64,000 nt of DNA, taken from the NCBI GenBank assembly GCA_963783965.1, contig CAWAPQ010000003.1, forward strand, positions 186,001 to 250,000, written 5' to 3'. Both the position numbers and the translations under genes were made by a program. Position 1 is the stretch's first letter, and the number at the start of each line of letters is the position of its first letter. This DNA is from Bog-473 sp963783965 (GTDB lineage: Bacteria > Actinomycetota > Acidimicrobiia > Acidimicrobiales > RAAP-2). Positions 27,050-38,028 of this stretch are shown piece by piece. The notes beneath the pieces are model-generated. The model was not told where the DNA came from. It made no database searches and saw nothing but the letters and a program-made list of their open reading frames with translations.

Positions 27050-28707
27050 TCATGGCACCACGCGGCCGGCCTCGAGCGTGACCGTGGCATCGCAGCGGGC
27101 CGCTTCGCTGGCCCTGTGCGTGACGACCAGGACGCTCCGCTCGCCCGCGGCGCGCAGCACGCCGTCGATGAGCTCGTTGGCCAGGGCGGGGTCGAGCCCG
27201 CTGGTGGGCTCGTCGAGCACCAGCACGGGGCCCGGCGCCAGAAGGGCGCGGGCGACCGCGAGACGCCGGCGCTCGCCCCCGGACAGGGTGACGCCGTCCT
27301 CCCCGACCGGCGTGTCGAGTCCGTGGGGGAGCGCGGCCACCCAGGCATCGAGGCGAGCGGCCCGTAGCGCGGCGGCGATCTCCTCCTCGTCGGCGTCGGG
27401 GCGGCCGAGCACGAGATTGGAGCGCACCGTGCCGGCGAACAGCTGCGCCCGCTGGTCGGCGAGCGCACAGGCGGCGCGCGCATCGGCCTGGCGCAGCTGC
27501 CGCACGTCGGTGCCGCCGAGCGACAGCGTGCCGTCCTCGAGGGGCCAGTACCGCAAGAGCGCGGTCACGAGGCTCGACTTGCCCGCACCGCTCGACCCGG
27601 TCACCGCCACGCGCCCGCCCGCCGGCAGCCGCAGGCTCACCCCGTCGACGGCGCGGGGAAGTCCGGGGCCATACCGCAGCGCGGCCTCGGCAAAGACGAC
27701 CTCGGGCACGCCCGCCGGGAGGGGAGACGCGACGACCGGGTCGTCGAGGGGGACCGGGACGTCCTCGAGTGCGAAGAGGCGCGCCGCCGCCGCCCGCACC
27801 TCGAGTGAGCGGGCCATGGCCAGGGGGACGCCCGGCACCGTCTCGAAGGTGGCCAACGCGGCGAGCGGCAGGACGGCGACCATGACCTGACCGAGATGAT
27901 GGGCGTGGACGGCGGCCACGCCGGTGGCCAGGACGGCGGTCACGGCGACAGCCAGGCACACCTGAATGAGCACGGTCGCCGACATGCCGAGGCGGGCGTG
28001 ACGGTTCTGCAGCGCGTCGGTCCGGGTGCCGAGCTCCTCGACGGCGTGCACGAGGCGCTCGTCGGCGCCGAAGGCCAGCAGTTCCGGTGCCCCGGCGAGC
28101 GCGTCGACGACCTGGGCCGAGAGCGTCCCGGCGAGCGCGGCCAGGTCCTCGTCTCCGCCCCGGCGCCAGGTGAGCACGGCGGGCACGGTCAGGGCGACCA
28201 GCAGCGGCACGCCGAGGGCCAGGGCCGCCCACGGCAGGATGAGGCCGACGGCGACGGTTCCGATGACGGCCGCCCCCGTCGCGATCGCGACCGGCAGCAG
28301 CGTGCGCAGATAGAGGTCTTGCAGGGCATCGACGTCGTCGATGGCGCGCGCCAGCAGGTCGCCGCTGCGCCACCCGGCCAGTGCGGCGGGCACCCGCGGG
28401 GCCAGGCAGTCGTAGAGCCACACCCGCCACCGCGTCAGCGCCCGCAAGGCCGCGTCGTGACCGACGAGCCGTTCGGCGTAGCGCAACGGCCCGCGCAGGA
28501 AGGCCAGGACCTCCACCGCGGCCAGGATGCCGACGAGCGCGGAGAGGCCCGGCTGCAGTGCGGCCCGGCCGACCACGTAGCCCGACCCGGCGAGCAGGCC
28601 GATGGTGGCCGCCGCCGCGGCCAGACCGAGCAGTCCCGCCAGCGCCAGCCGCCCGTACGGGGTGCCCGGCTCGGCCAGGACTCTCCGCAGTGGTCCGCGG
28701 GCCCGGC

Positions 28708-28711
<4 letters not shown>
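27050..28711 (-). CDS. cydC: CydC, heterodimeric ABC transporter subunit for thiols/cytochrome bd assembly
   Basis: One half of the CydDC exporter, which moves cysteine and glutathione-type thiols or heme-related ligands and is needed for cytochrome bd assembly. The 553 residues have six N-terminal membrane segments (from YGRLALAGLLGLAAAAATIG) and a C-terminal ATPase: Walker A VTGSSGAGKSSLV, signature LSGGERRRLAVARALL, Walker B VLVLDEPTSGLD, H-loop VVTHRASEA. GTG 28711 overlaps the cydD stop (GTGA), so translation is coupled. No cydAB gene is in the window. Confidence 0.9.
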
Positions 28712-30442
<1,731 letters not shown>

Positions 30443-30446
<4 letters not shown>

Positions 30447-31928
30447 AGGCTGAATGTCGTGTCCTTCACCGAGACGGTCCGCCCGATGAGGCCTTCGTCG
30501 AGGGCCAGGCGGGCGGTCGTGGCATCTTCGCAGGTGGCGGCGGTGCGGAGCCCGTCGGCGAGGTCGGCCACAATCACCGTCCGGACGGGGTCGAAACCAC
30601 CTTCCCCGCCGTAGGTCACCGTGAAGGACGCGACCGTCCCCGACGGTGGGCGCGGCGGGCGCGGCGTCGACGACCGGCACGATCTCCGTGGCAGCGATCG
30701 CCTCGGCGGCCAGGTCGGCCAGGAGGGGCTGGCTCGGCGCCGCCACCGGCGTGGCGGACCAGACGGCGAGCCCGGGCTTGGAGAGCATGCCCGACACCGT
30801 CGTCAGGAGGCCCAGCTCGGCCGGCTCGCCGCGCAGGCGCCCACCGAGCAGGCGCAGTGACTGCAGAACGAAATGGTTGAAGGGCCCGCCGGCGAAGGCC
30901 ATGCCGCCGCTGAGGGTGGGCGTCCCGGCGGGGTCGAGCTCCAGCTCGCGTTGTTGGACCCGCACGGCGGCGGGGAAGCACGAGTACACCTCGGCGAGGC
31001 CGAGCTCGTTGAGCGGCCGCCCGATGTGGTGCGCCGCGGCCCGGCCGAGCACACCCATGGCCGGCCACTCCTGCAGGCGGCGCCGGGCCGTCAGGGTCAC
31101 CGCCGCCGAGGAGTGCAGTGCCACGTGGGGGAAGAGCCACCGGTCGGCCGGGACGCCCGCCGCACGGGCCCGCTCGGCCGAGCAGATCAGCAGCGCGGAG
31201 GCCTGGTTGACGGTCCACTGGCTCGAGTGCCACCGGTTGTAGGGGGAGGACAGCGGCCGGTTGTGCGGCCCCGGAGTGGCGATGGCCGTCGCATCGCGTC
31301 GCTGCGGGAAGGCCGCCTCGGGGTTCTGTCCGGCCACGGCGTTGTAGCGCGCCCACAACGCGGCGATCTCGTCGCGCTGGCGGTCCGGCGGGAGACACTG
31401 GGCGGCAGCGAGGGCGTTCTCAATGAGCGCGTACTGCTGCACGGGAGGCCAGACCATGCCGGCCGCGCTCTCGACCGGGGCCACGAAGTCCGCCGGGCGG
31501 GTGAGCACGTGGTCGGGCGGTTGGTCCTCGTCGTCGCGCTCGACGCCCCCGTCGCGTTCCCACGCCCGCGCCTCGGCGCCGACGACGACGATCGTGTCGA
31601 CGCGTCCGTCCGCCACGGCCGCCAGCGCGTGGTTGATGACCTCCTGCTGGGAGACGCCGATCTCGCACAGGATGGTGCGGGCCTCGGGCGCACCCACCCG
31701 CCGGGCCACCGCCCGCGCCGGGTCGGTGAGCGACCAGCTGCCCTGAGGCACGGCGATGCAGTCGATGCTTCCGAGAAGGCCCGACCCGCCACCGCCACCG
31801 CCACCGCCACCGCCCGCGTCGGCCGCGGCCGCCAGCACGGCCTCGGTCATGAGGTCCACCACGGGCGCCGGCTCGCTCGCGGCGCCGAGCCCGACCAGAA
31901 CGGGCAGGCGCGGGTCGAGGGAGCGCAT
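30443..31928 (-). pseudogene. Thiolase-family / acetyl-CoA acetyltransferase-like protein, one frameshift
   Basis: Belongs to the thiolase-like superfamily that acts on acyl-CoAs. Blocks include PVLVGLGAASEPAPVVDLMT, CEIGVSQQEVINHALAAV, NQASALLICSAERARAAG and GLAEVYSCFPAAVRVQQREL (a Cys-containing late motif), then GGMAFAGGPFNHFVLQS. A frame change near 30625, repaired by one base, gives an OB-like C-terminal domain, SFTVTYGGEGGFDPVRTVIV, ending at TGA 30443-30445. The repaired length is about 495 residues. A run of ten glycines near residue 39 is encoded by a CCACCG microsatellite. It is first in the operon with cydDC, and why it should be there is unclear. Confidence 0.78.
31788..31813. repeat. 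CCACCG microsatellite (polyglycine on the minus strand)
   Basis: About four tandem copies of GCCACC encode ten consecutive glycines near the N-terminus of the thiolase-like protein. Such runs can change length by slippage. Confidence 0.75.
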
Positions 31929-31954
31929 ACGACGGCCGATGCTACGGTCCCGCC

Positions 31955-32816
31955 ATGGCCAACGGCGAAGCGGGCAGGTGGGAGACGGAACTGCAGGATT
32001 TCACCAAGGAATCCTTCGAGGCCGACGGGAAACGGCGCGATGTCTTCCGGATCGGGACGGGCCCTGCGGTGATCGTCATCAGCGAGATCCCGGGCATCAC
32101 CCCCTTGGTGGCCCAGTTCGGTCGGCGGGTCGCCGCCGCCGGCTGCACGGCCGTCCTGCCGGTCGTGTTCGGGGACCCGGGGCGCCCGGCGACGGCGGGC
32201 TACGCGCTGCAGTCCATCGGGCCCGCCTGCGTCTCCCGCGAGTTCTCCGCCTTCGCCCTGAAGCGGACGAGCCCGATCACGGTGTGGCTGCGCAAGCTCG
32301 CCGCCATGGAGCACGAGCGCTGCGGCGGCCCCGGTGTGGGGGTGGTCGGCATGTGCTTCACCGGGGGCTTCGCGCTGGCCATGATGGTCGACGACATTGT
32401 GCTGGCGCCCGTGCTGAGCCAGCCGTCGCTCCCGTTCCCGCTCACCAAGAAGTTCAAGGCGGACATCGGTATCTCCGACGGGGACCTGGCCCGGGTGAAG
32501 GAGCGCACCGCAACGGGCACCTGCCTGCTCGGCCTGCGCTTCACCAACGACCCCTTCTGCTTCGAGGAGCGTTTCGAGACCCTGCGCCGCGAGCTCGGCG
32601 ACGCCTTCATCGCCGTGGAGATCGACTCGGCACCGGGCAACCCGCACGGCCACCCGAAGAAGGCGCACTCCGTGCTGACCGAGCACCTGGTCGACCAGGA
32701 GGGCACGCCGACGCGCGCCGCGCTCGAATCAGACCCTCGCCTTCTTCCGCGAGAAGCTCGGCGTGGGCACGGGTCCCGGCCCGCGGCCGGACACGCGCAC
32801 GCCGTCGCCCGGCTGA
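31955..32816 (+). pseudogene. Dienelactone hydrolase family protein, one frameshift near the end
   Basis: Alpha/beta hydrolase of the DLH type. The 5' part is long and well conserved: VIVISEIPGITPLVAQFGRR, VGVVGMCFTGGFALAMMVDD with nucleophile Cys in G-x-C-F-x-G, CLLGLRFTNDPFCFEERFET, and HGHPKKAHSVLTEH with the catalytic His. Near 32730 the frame shifts. In the restored frame the end reads TLAFFREKLGVGTGPGP and stops at 32814-32816, giving about 287 residues and touching the convergent amine oxidase gene. This shift needs one base removed or two added, unlike most others in the window. It is divergent from the thiolase-like gene, with 26 bases between. Confidence 0.83.
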
Positions 32817-34199
32817 TCAGGCCGGCGCCGCCAGGACTTCGTCGCAGACGCGCTCGCCCGAGCGCACCGCGCCGTCCATGGCGCCGTACGAGGTCGAGGC
32901 CGTCTCGGTCCCGGCCCAGTGCAAGCGGCCGACGGGCTCGCGCAGCCGCCGCCCGTACTGGGTGAGCACGCCGGTGGGGAAGTGGCCCATGGAGCAGCCG
33001 CGGGTCCACTGCTCCTGGGCCCAGTTCTGCTCCATGACCTCGACCGGGGAGGCGGCGCGGGGCCCGAGGCGGCGGGTGAGCATGCGCACGAACACGTCGC
33101 GCCGCTCCGCCTCGCCGAGCTCGGCCAGGGCGCGGGCACGCGGCCCGGCCGAGTACCCGGCCACGACACCCTGGCCGTGGTTGGGCTGGCAGGTGTCGAG
33201 GGTGACCTCTATTTCGTCGTCGGTGGCCACGGTGGCGCCGGAGATCCCGTCGCGCCGCCAGAAGGGCTCGTCGTAGACCGCGACCATCTTGACTTCCGTG
33301 CCGGCGGGCACCTGGTGGATGAGCAAGGCGTGATCCGCCGGCAGCACCGGGTCGAAGCGGATGCCCGCCGCCAGGGCGCGCGGCAGCGCCAGGACGACAC
33401 GCCGGGCCGACACCGTGCACCCGGCGCCGCGCACCGTCACCCGGTCGTCCCCCGCAATGACGCCGACGACCGGCGTCCCCAGCACGACCGCCTCGCCGAG
33501 CTCGGCCGCCATGGCGTCGGGGACCTGCCCGACCCCGCCTTCGAACTGGGCGTCCTGGTAGCCACCCGCCACCGTCATCAGCGACTCAATGCCGCCCGCC
33601 GATCGCGCCAGGAAGAGCCAGTTGAGGAGCGAGACCTCGGAGAGGTCGGCGGCGAAGCACGCCCGCACCGTCGCCGCGATCAGGTCGCGGGCGAGCCGGG
33701 TCGGCACGTGCGCCGCGCTGAGCCAGGCCTGCACCGACTGCGCGTCCCAGTCGGCCGCCTTCGGCGCGTCCCACGGCGCCTCGACGGGCACCTTCTTGGC
33801 CATGGCGTTCATGCGCGCAATCGCCTGCCCCGCACTGAGCAGCGCCACCGGGCTCACCCGGGGGATGTCGCCCCGGTAGCGGCGGACCTTGCCGCCGGTG
33901 GCCAGCACGTTGTCGCCCTCGACGTACGTCTTGAAGGTGGCGACGCCCATCTCCTTGGTCAGCGCGTGCATGCGGTCGTGGTGCGGGCCGACGAAGCAGC
34001 CGCCCATGTCGACGGGCACGCCGTCCCGGCTGGTCTTCGTCCACACCCGTCCGCCGACGCGGTCCCGCGCCTCGAGGACGACCACCGAGCGGCCGGCCTG
34101 GCTCAGGCGCCGCGCCGCCGTCAGCCCGGCCAGCCCCGCCCCGACGACGCAGACGTCGGCCTCCCGTGTGCCCGTCCCGGTCCCGGCAGTTGCGCCCAT
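32817..34199 (-). CDS. Flavin-containing monoamine oxidase-like protein
   Basis: FAD enzyme predicted to oxidise an amine to an aldehyde with release of ammonia and peroxide. The 460 residues start with the dinucleotide-binding motif VCVVGAGLAGLTAARRLS and VVVLEARDRVGGRVWT (GG doublet). They include VLALPRALAAGIRFDPVLPA and end with the C-terminal FAD motif LHWAGTETASTSYGAMDGAV. ATG 34199 follows GGAGG. It is divergent from a TetR gene, with a perfect palindrome between, and lies near an aldehyde dehydrogenase that could take its product. The substrate is unknown. Confidence 0.9.
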   Translation of the reverse strand: MGATAGTGTGTREADVCVVGAGLAGLTAARRLSQAGRSVVVLEARDRVGGRVWTKTSRDGVPVDMGGCFVGPHHDRMHALTKEMGVATFKTYVEGDNVLATGGKVRRYRGDIPRVSPVALLSAGQAIARMNAMAKKVPVEAPWDAPKAADWDAQSVQAWLSAAHVPTRLARDLIAATVRACFAADLSEVSLLNWLFLARSAGGIESLMTVAGGYQDAQFEGGVGQVPDAMAAELGEAVVLGTPVVGVIAGDDRVTVRGAGCTVSARRVVLALPRALAAGIRFDPVLPADHALLIHQVPAGTEVKMVAVYDEPFWRRDGISGATVATDDEIEVTLDTCQPNHGQGVVAGYSAGPRARALAELGEAERRDVFVRMLTRRLGPRAASPVEVMEQNWAQEQWTRGCSMGHFPTGVLTQYGRRLREPVGRLHWAGTETASTSYGAMDGAVRSGERVCDEVLAAPA

Positions 34200-34226
34200 G
34201 GCCCCTCCTCGCTCCTCGTGAGGCTA

Positions 34227-34247
34227 ACATGCGTGCGGCCCGCATGT
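34227..34247. promoter_or_regulatory. TetR-type operator palindrome
   Basis: ACATGCG (34227-34233), 7-base spacer TGCGGCC, CGCATGT (34241-34247). The arms are perfect, and the size (21 bases) is typical for TetR dimers. It lies in the 71-base gap between the divergent amine oxidase and TetR starts, so one site could control both. Confidence 0.65.
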
Positions 34248-34270
34248 ACATGTCCGGAGGAGGTGATGCG

Positions 34271-34918
34271 GTGAGCACCACGGCAGGCGCAACCACGACG
34301 ACCACGACAAGCACGACGAGCACGACAGCCAGGCCACGCCGGACCCAGGCCGCCCGGTCGGCCCGGACCCGGGGCGCCCTGCTGCAGGCGGCGCGGGAGC
34401 TCTTCGCCGAGAAGGGCTTCGCCGCCACCGGCCGCGACGAGATCGCCGAACGGGCCGGCGTGACCCGGGGGGCGCTCTACCACCACTTCGCCTCCAAGAC
34501 CGAGGTCGCCGCCGGCGTGGTCGAGCAGCTCGAGGGCGAGCTGGTGGCGCGGGTGGTGGCCGCCGCCCTCGAGGGCACGGGCGTGCGGGACCAGCTCCAC
34601 CGCGGTTGCCGGGCCTACATGGACGCCTGCGCCGATCCCACCATGGCCCGGATCCTGGCCGACGCCCCCGCGGTGCTCGGGCTGGAGGCGTGCCGCGCCC
34701 TCGATGCGGTGGCCTGCGCCCCCCTGCTGGCCGAGGTCTTCGCCCGCGCCGCCGACGAGCAGGTCGACGTGCCGGGTGATCCGGAGGTGGCCGCCGCCCT
34801 GCTCCTGGGCTTCCTCAACGAGGCGGCCGGACTCATCGCCGCCGCACCCGAGGACCTGGGCCTGCGGCGTCGGGTCGGCGACACGGTGGACGAGTTCATC
34901 GCCCGGCTCTTCGTCTGA
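34271..34918 (+). CDS. TetR-family transcriptional regulator, divergent from the amine oxidase
   Basis: Repressor of about 215 residues. The helix-turn-helix is well formed: LLQAARELFAEKGFAATGRD, EIAERAGVTRGALYHHFASK, then TEVAAGVVEQLE. The ligand domain is alanine-rich and helical. I chose GTG 34271 behind GGAGGAGG (34256-34263). ATG codons further upstream would run through the palindrome. The first 20 or so residues are a low-complexity Thr/Ser run encoded by repeated ACGACC-like triplets, probably a disordered tail. It likely represses itself and the amine oxidase through the 34227-34247 site. Confidence 0.88.
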   Translation: MSTTAGATTTTTTSTTSTTARPRRTQAARSARTRGALLQAARELFAEKGFAATGRDEIAERAGVTRGALYHHFASKTEVAAGVVEQLEGELVARVVAAALEGTGVRDQLHRGCRAYMDACADPTMARILADAPAVLGLEACRALDAVACAPLLAEVFARAADEQVDVPGDPEVAAALLLGFLNEAAGLIAAAPEDLGLRRRVGDTVDEFIARLFV

Positions 34919-35017
34919 ACGGTCGGGGCCGGTCCCGTTGAGTGGCGGGGGCGCAGGTGGGAGGATTGGGCCGTCAGCGGTGGGGGCCGCCTCCCGCACG
35001 AGCAGTCGAGGAGCGCC

Positions 35018-36463
35018 ATGTCCGATTTCGTCATGACCATCGCCGGGGAGGCCGTACCGACCGAGGACACGTTCGGCGTGCACAACCCCGCCACGGGCGA
35101 GGTCTTCGCCCAGGCGCCCGAGTGCACCCGCCAGCAGCTCGATGCCGCCTTCGACGCCGCGGCCAAGGCCGCCCGTGACTGGAAGGCGGACGAGGCGGCG
35201 CGGCGCGCCATCCTCCTGCAGGCGGCCGACGTGCTGATGGGCGCGACGGCCGATCTCGCGCCGGTGCTGACGGCCGAGCAGGGCAAGCCGCTGAGCGACG
35301 CCGGCATCGAGGTCTTCGCCTCGGCCATCTGGTGCCAGTACTTCGCCGGCCTCGACATGCCGGCCCAGATCATTCAGGACGACGACACCGCCTACGTGGA
35401 GCTGGCCCGGCGCCCCCTCGGCGTCGTCGCCGCCATCACGCCGTGGAACTTCCCGCTGACGCTCGCCTTCTGGAAGATCGCCCCCGCGCTGCTGGCCGGC
35501 AACACGCTCGTCCTGAAGCCCTCGCCCTACACCCCGCTCACCACGCTGAAGGTCGGCGAGCTGCTGCGCGAGGTCTTCCCGCCGGGCGTCGTCAACATCG
35601 TGAGCGGCGGCGACGACCTCGGCGCGTTCATGACCACGCACCCCGTGCCGCGCAAGATCAGCTTCACCGGCTCGGTCGAGACCGGCAAGAAGGTGGCCCT
35701 GTCGGCGGCACCGGACCTCAAGCGCGTCACGCTCGAGCTCGGGGGCAACGACCCGGCCATCGTGCTCGACGACGCCGACCCGGCCGAGGTGGCCACGGCG
35801 ATCTTCGCCGGCGCCTTCAACAACAACGGGCAGGTGTGCTCGGCGATCAAGCGCGTCTACGTGCCCGAGGCCCTCTACGACGACGTGGTCGAGGGCCTGG
35901 CGGCGCACGCCCGCAGCATCAAGGTCGGCGAGGGCACCGAGGACGGCGTGAAGCTGGGGCCGATCAACAACGAGCCCCAGTACGAGCGGGTCAAGGAGCT
36001 CGTGGCCGACGCGCTGTCCCACGGCGCCACCGCGGTGACCGGCGGCAAGGCCATGGACCGCGCCGGCTACTTCTTCGAGCCCACCATCCTCACCGGCCTG
36101 TCCGACGGGACCCGCATCGTCGACGAGGAGCAGTTCGGCCCCGCCCTGCCCGTCGTGTCCTACCGGGACCTGGGCGACGCCATCGACCGCGCCAACGCCA
36201 CGCACTTCGGGCTCTCGGGCTCGGTGTGGGGCGCCGACGCCGACCGGGCCGCGGACGTGGCCGCGCAGCTCGAGTGCGGCACGGCGTGGGTCAACACGCA
36301 TCTCGCGCTGGCGCCGCAGCAGCCCTTCGGCGGCTTCAAGTGGAGCGGCATCGGCGTGGAGAACGGCCCGTGGGGGCTGGCCGAGTTCTCCGAGTTCCAG
36401 GTGGTGCACCGCTCCAAGGCGGCCAACGGGTTGAACGCCAACACGGCGATGCTGCTGTCGTAA
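35018..36463 (+). CDS. NAD(P)-dependent aldehyde dehydrogenase
   Basis: Oxidises an aldehyde to a carboxylic acid. The 481-residue protein shows ALDH landmarks: AAITPWNFPLTLAFWKIAPA (cofactor loop), KISFTGSVETGKKVALSA, LELGGNDPAIVLDDADP (general base Glu), NNNGQVCSAIKRVYVPE (nucleophile Cys) and EEQFGPALPVVSY. The length is normal. It lies 99 bases after the TetR gene on the same strand and close to the amine oxidase, so a two-step amine-to-acid route is plausible. The substrate cannot be read from the sequence. Confidence 0.93.
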   Translation: MSDFVMTIAGEAVPTEDTFGVHNPATGEVFAQAPECTRQQLDAAFDAAAKAARDWKADEAARRAILLQAADVLMGATADLAPVLTAEQGKPLSDAGIEVFASAIWCQYFAGLDMPAQIIQDDDTAYVELARRPLGVVAAITPWNFPLTLAFWKIAPALLAGNTLVLKPSPYTPLTTLKVGELLREVFPPGVVNIVSGGDDLGAFMTTHPVPRKISFTGSVETGKKVALSAAPDLKRVTLELGGNDPAIVLDDADPAEVATAIFAGAFNNNGQVCSAIKRVYVPEALYDDVVEGLAAHARSIKVGEGTEDGVKLGPINNEPQYERVKELVADALSHGATAVTGGKAMDRAGYFFEPTILTGLSDGTRIVDEEQFGPALPVVSYRDLGDAIDRANATHFGLSGSVWGADADRAADVAAQLECGTAWVNTHLALAPQQPFGGFKWSGIGVENGPWGLAEFSEFQVVHRSKAANGLNANTAMLLS

Positions 36464-36465
36464 CG

Positions 36466-36498
36466 GACACGGCGGCGGGACCGGCCCGCTCCGGTGTC
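36466..36498. terminator. Imperfect hairpin between convergent genes
   Basis: GACAC (36466-36470) pairs with GTGTC (36494-36498), and inside it GCGGG pairs with CCCGC around an ACCGG loop, with an imperfect middle. It lies between the aldehyde dehydrogenase stop and the stop of the convergent secreted protein. Confidence 0.45.
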
Positions 36499-37219
36499 AG
36501 CCGGTGGTGGAGCCGGTGCCGGAGCCCTGCAGGTCCTGCACAATCTGCTTGACGTCGGCGCGACCCTTGGCCAGCGCGGCGCTCGCCGCCTGCAGGGAGG
36601 ACCGCGACGCGGCCAACAGGTCGTGGTTGGCGTTCCACTGCGCCGGCGTGAAGGCGAGCACCGTCGCCGCCAGGCCGTTGGTCGCGTTGGTGGCGGTGCC
36701 GATCTGGCCGTCGAGGTCGCTGATGAGTGGCTGCAGCACGGCCTGGTTGGCCGGCGTGAGCCGGCTCTGCGCCTTGGTGGCGTCCGTGGTGAGGTTCGGG
36801 ATGGCGGTCGTCGTGGCGCGGTCTGCGCCGGCGGCGATGCGGGCGGCCGGCAGCACCAGCACGTAGACGCGGTAGCCGCTGAAGATCGTCCCGAAGTCGT
36901 GCGCCGCCTGCTGCACCGTCGTGTCACCCTGCACGGTGGTGTTGAGCTGTTGCAGCGGCGCGATGTCGGCGCCCAGGTACGAGGCCAGACCCGCCTGGCT
37001 CGCGCCGAGGCCCTTGGCACCGTTGACCCTGCCGATCGCCGCGTTGAGCGCGTTGACCCGATCGCCGACGTCCGTCGCCGCCTTGGCCTTTATGCCGGCC
37101 AGGGTCGTCGGGGCCGCGCTGGTGCCCGAAGGCGTGGCGGCGCCGGCTGCGGCGCCGGCCATGAGCGTGGCCCCCGAGGCCAGGACGACCGTGCCGAGTC
37201 GAATGCGGTGGGTGCGCAT
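36497..37219 (-). CDS. Alanine-rich secreted protein of unknown function
   Basis: A 240-residue protein with a signal peptide (MRTHRIRLGTVVLASGATLM, then AGAAAGAATPSG with an AxA-type cleavage site). The mature part is helical and rich in Ala, Thr and Gln, for example VGDRVNALNAAIGRVNG, YRVYVLVLPAARIAAGADR and LLAASRSSLQAASAALAKGR. This pattern suggests a coiled-coil bundle. ATG 37219 follows GAGGAG. It is divergent from the OmpR regulator, 128 bases apart, so it may be a target or sensor partner of that two-component system. I do not recognise the family. Confidence 0.75.
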   Translation of the reverse strand: MRTHRIRLGTVVLASGATLMAGAAAGAATPSGTSAAPTTLAGIKAKAATDVGDRVNALNAAIGRVNGAKGLGASQAGLASYLGADIAPLQQLNTTVQGDTTVQQAAHDFGTIFSGYRVYVLVLPAARIAAGADRATTTAIPNLTTDATKAQSRLTPANQAVLQPLISDLDGQIGTATNATNGLAATVLAFTPAQWNANHDLLAASRSSLQAASAALAKGRADVKQIVQDLQGSGTGSTTG

Positions 37220-37347
37220 GGGTGCTCCTCTCGTCGCTGGAGATGCTGCGCCCCCAGCATGAACCCGCTGTTCGGCAATCATCATGGTTCTGTAAGGGGA
37301 TTCCCGATTGGGGCCATTTCGGGGACGGGAGATGGAAGGCTAGGAAC
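37220..37347. promoter_or_regulatory. Divergent promoter region, secreted protein / response regulator
   Basis: A 128-base gap holding both promoters. It contains the short symmetric GGGGATTCCC around 37297-37306. No boxes could be assigned with confidence. Confidence 0.3.
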
Positions 37348-38025
37348 GTGAGCGCGGAGAGCGGGACGGTGGTCGTGGTGGAGGACGATCCGCACATCGC
37401 CGACCTGGTGGACCTGTACCTGCGCCGCGAGGGCTTCCGCGTGCTGCTGGCCGACGACGGGGAGAAGGGCCTGGACGCCTTCGCGCGGGAGGACCCCTGC
37501 ATCGTCATCCTCGACGTCGGCCTCCCCGGCGCCCGCGACGGCTTCGACGTCTGTCGCGCCATCCGCGCCCGCAGCAGCGTCCCCGTCCTCTTCCTCACGG
37601 CGCGCGACGACGAGATGGACCGCGTCCTCGGCCTGGAGCTGGGGGCGGACGACTACCTCGTCAAGCCGTTCTCGCCCCGGGAGCTGGTGGCGCGGGTGCG
37701 GGCCATTCTGCGGCGTACCCGCGAGGGCCCCGCCCCCCAGGAGATCGTCACCGTGGGTGATCTCGAGGTGGACCTGCGCCGCCGCGAGGCGCGCCGGGCG
37801 GGCGAGGTCGTGGCGCTCACCACCCGCGAGTTCGACCTGCTGGCGTTCCTGGCCAACAACGACGGTCTCGCCCTCTCGCGCCAGCAGCTCCTCGACGGCG
37901 TCTGGGGTGCCGACTGGTACGGCGACGAGCGGACGGTCGACGTCCACGTCGCCCAGCTGCGCAAGAAGCTCGGCACCGATCTCCCCCTGGCGACCGTCTG
38001 GGGCGTCGGCTACCGGTTCGGCTGA
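37348..38025 (+). CDS. OmpR-family response regulator
   Basis: Transcription regulator of a two-component system, 225 residues. The receiver domain has the acidic pair VVVVEDDPHIADLV, phospho-acceptor Asp in CIVILDVGLPG, Thr in FLTARDDEMDRVLG and Lys in YLVKPFSPREL. The C-terminal winged helix has LTTREFDLLAFLANN and the recognition region ERTVDVHVAQLRKKLG, then VWGVGYRFG. GTG 37348 follows AAGGCTAGGAA. It is followed 3 bases later by the kinase gene, so the two are one operon. Confidence 0.93.
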   Translation: MSAESGTVVVVEDDPHIADLVDLYLRREGFRVLLADDGEKGLDAFAREDPCIVILDVGLPGARDGFDVCRAIRARSSVPVLFLTARDDEMDRVLGLELGADDYLVKPFSPRELVARVRAILRRTREGPAPQEIVTVGDLEVDLRRREARRAGEVVALTTREFDLLAFLANNDGLALSRQQLLDGVWGADWYGDERTVDVHVAQLRKKLGTDLPLATVWGVGYRFG

Positions 38026-38028
38026 CCG

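Noticed and set aside
34121..36409. A 762-codon minus-strand open frame
   Set aside because: It is the shadow of the TetR and aldehyde dehydrogenase genes. The composition is rich in Gly, His and Arg, typical of reversed GC-rich codons.
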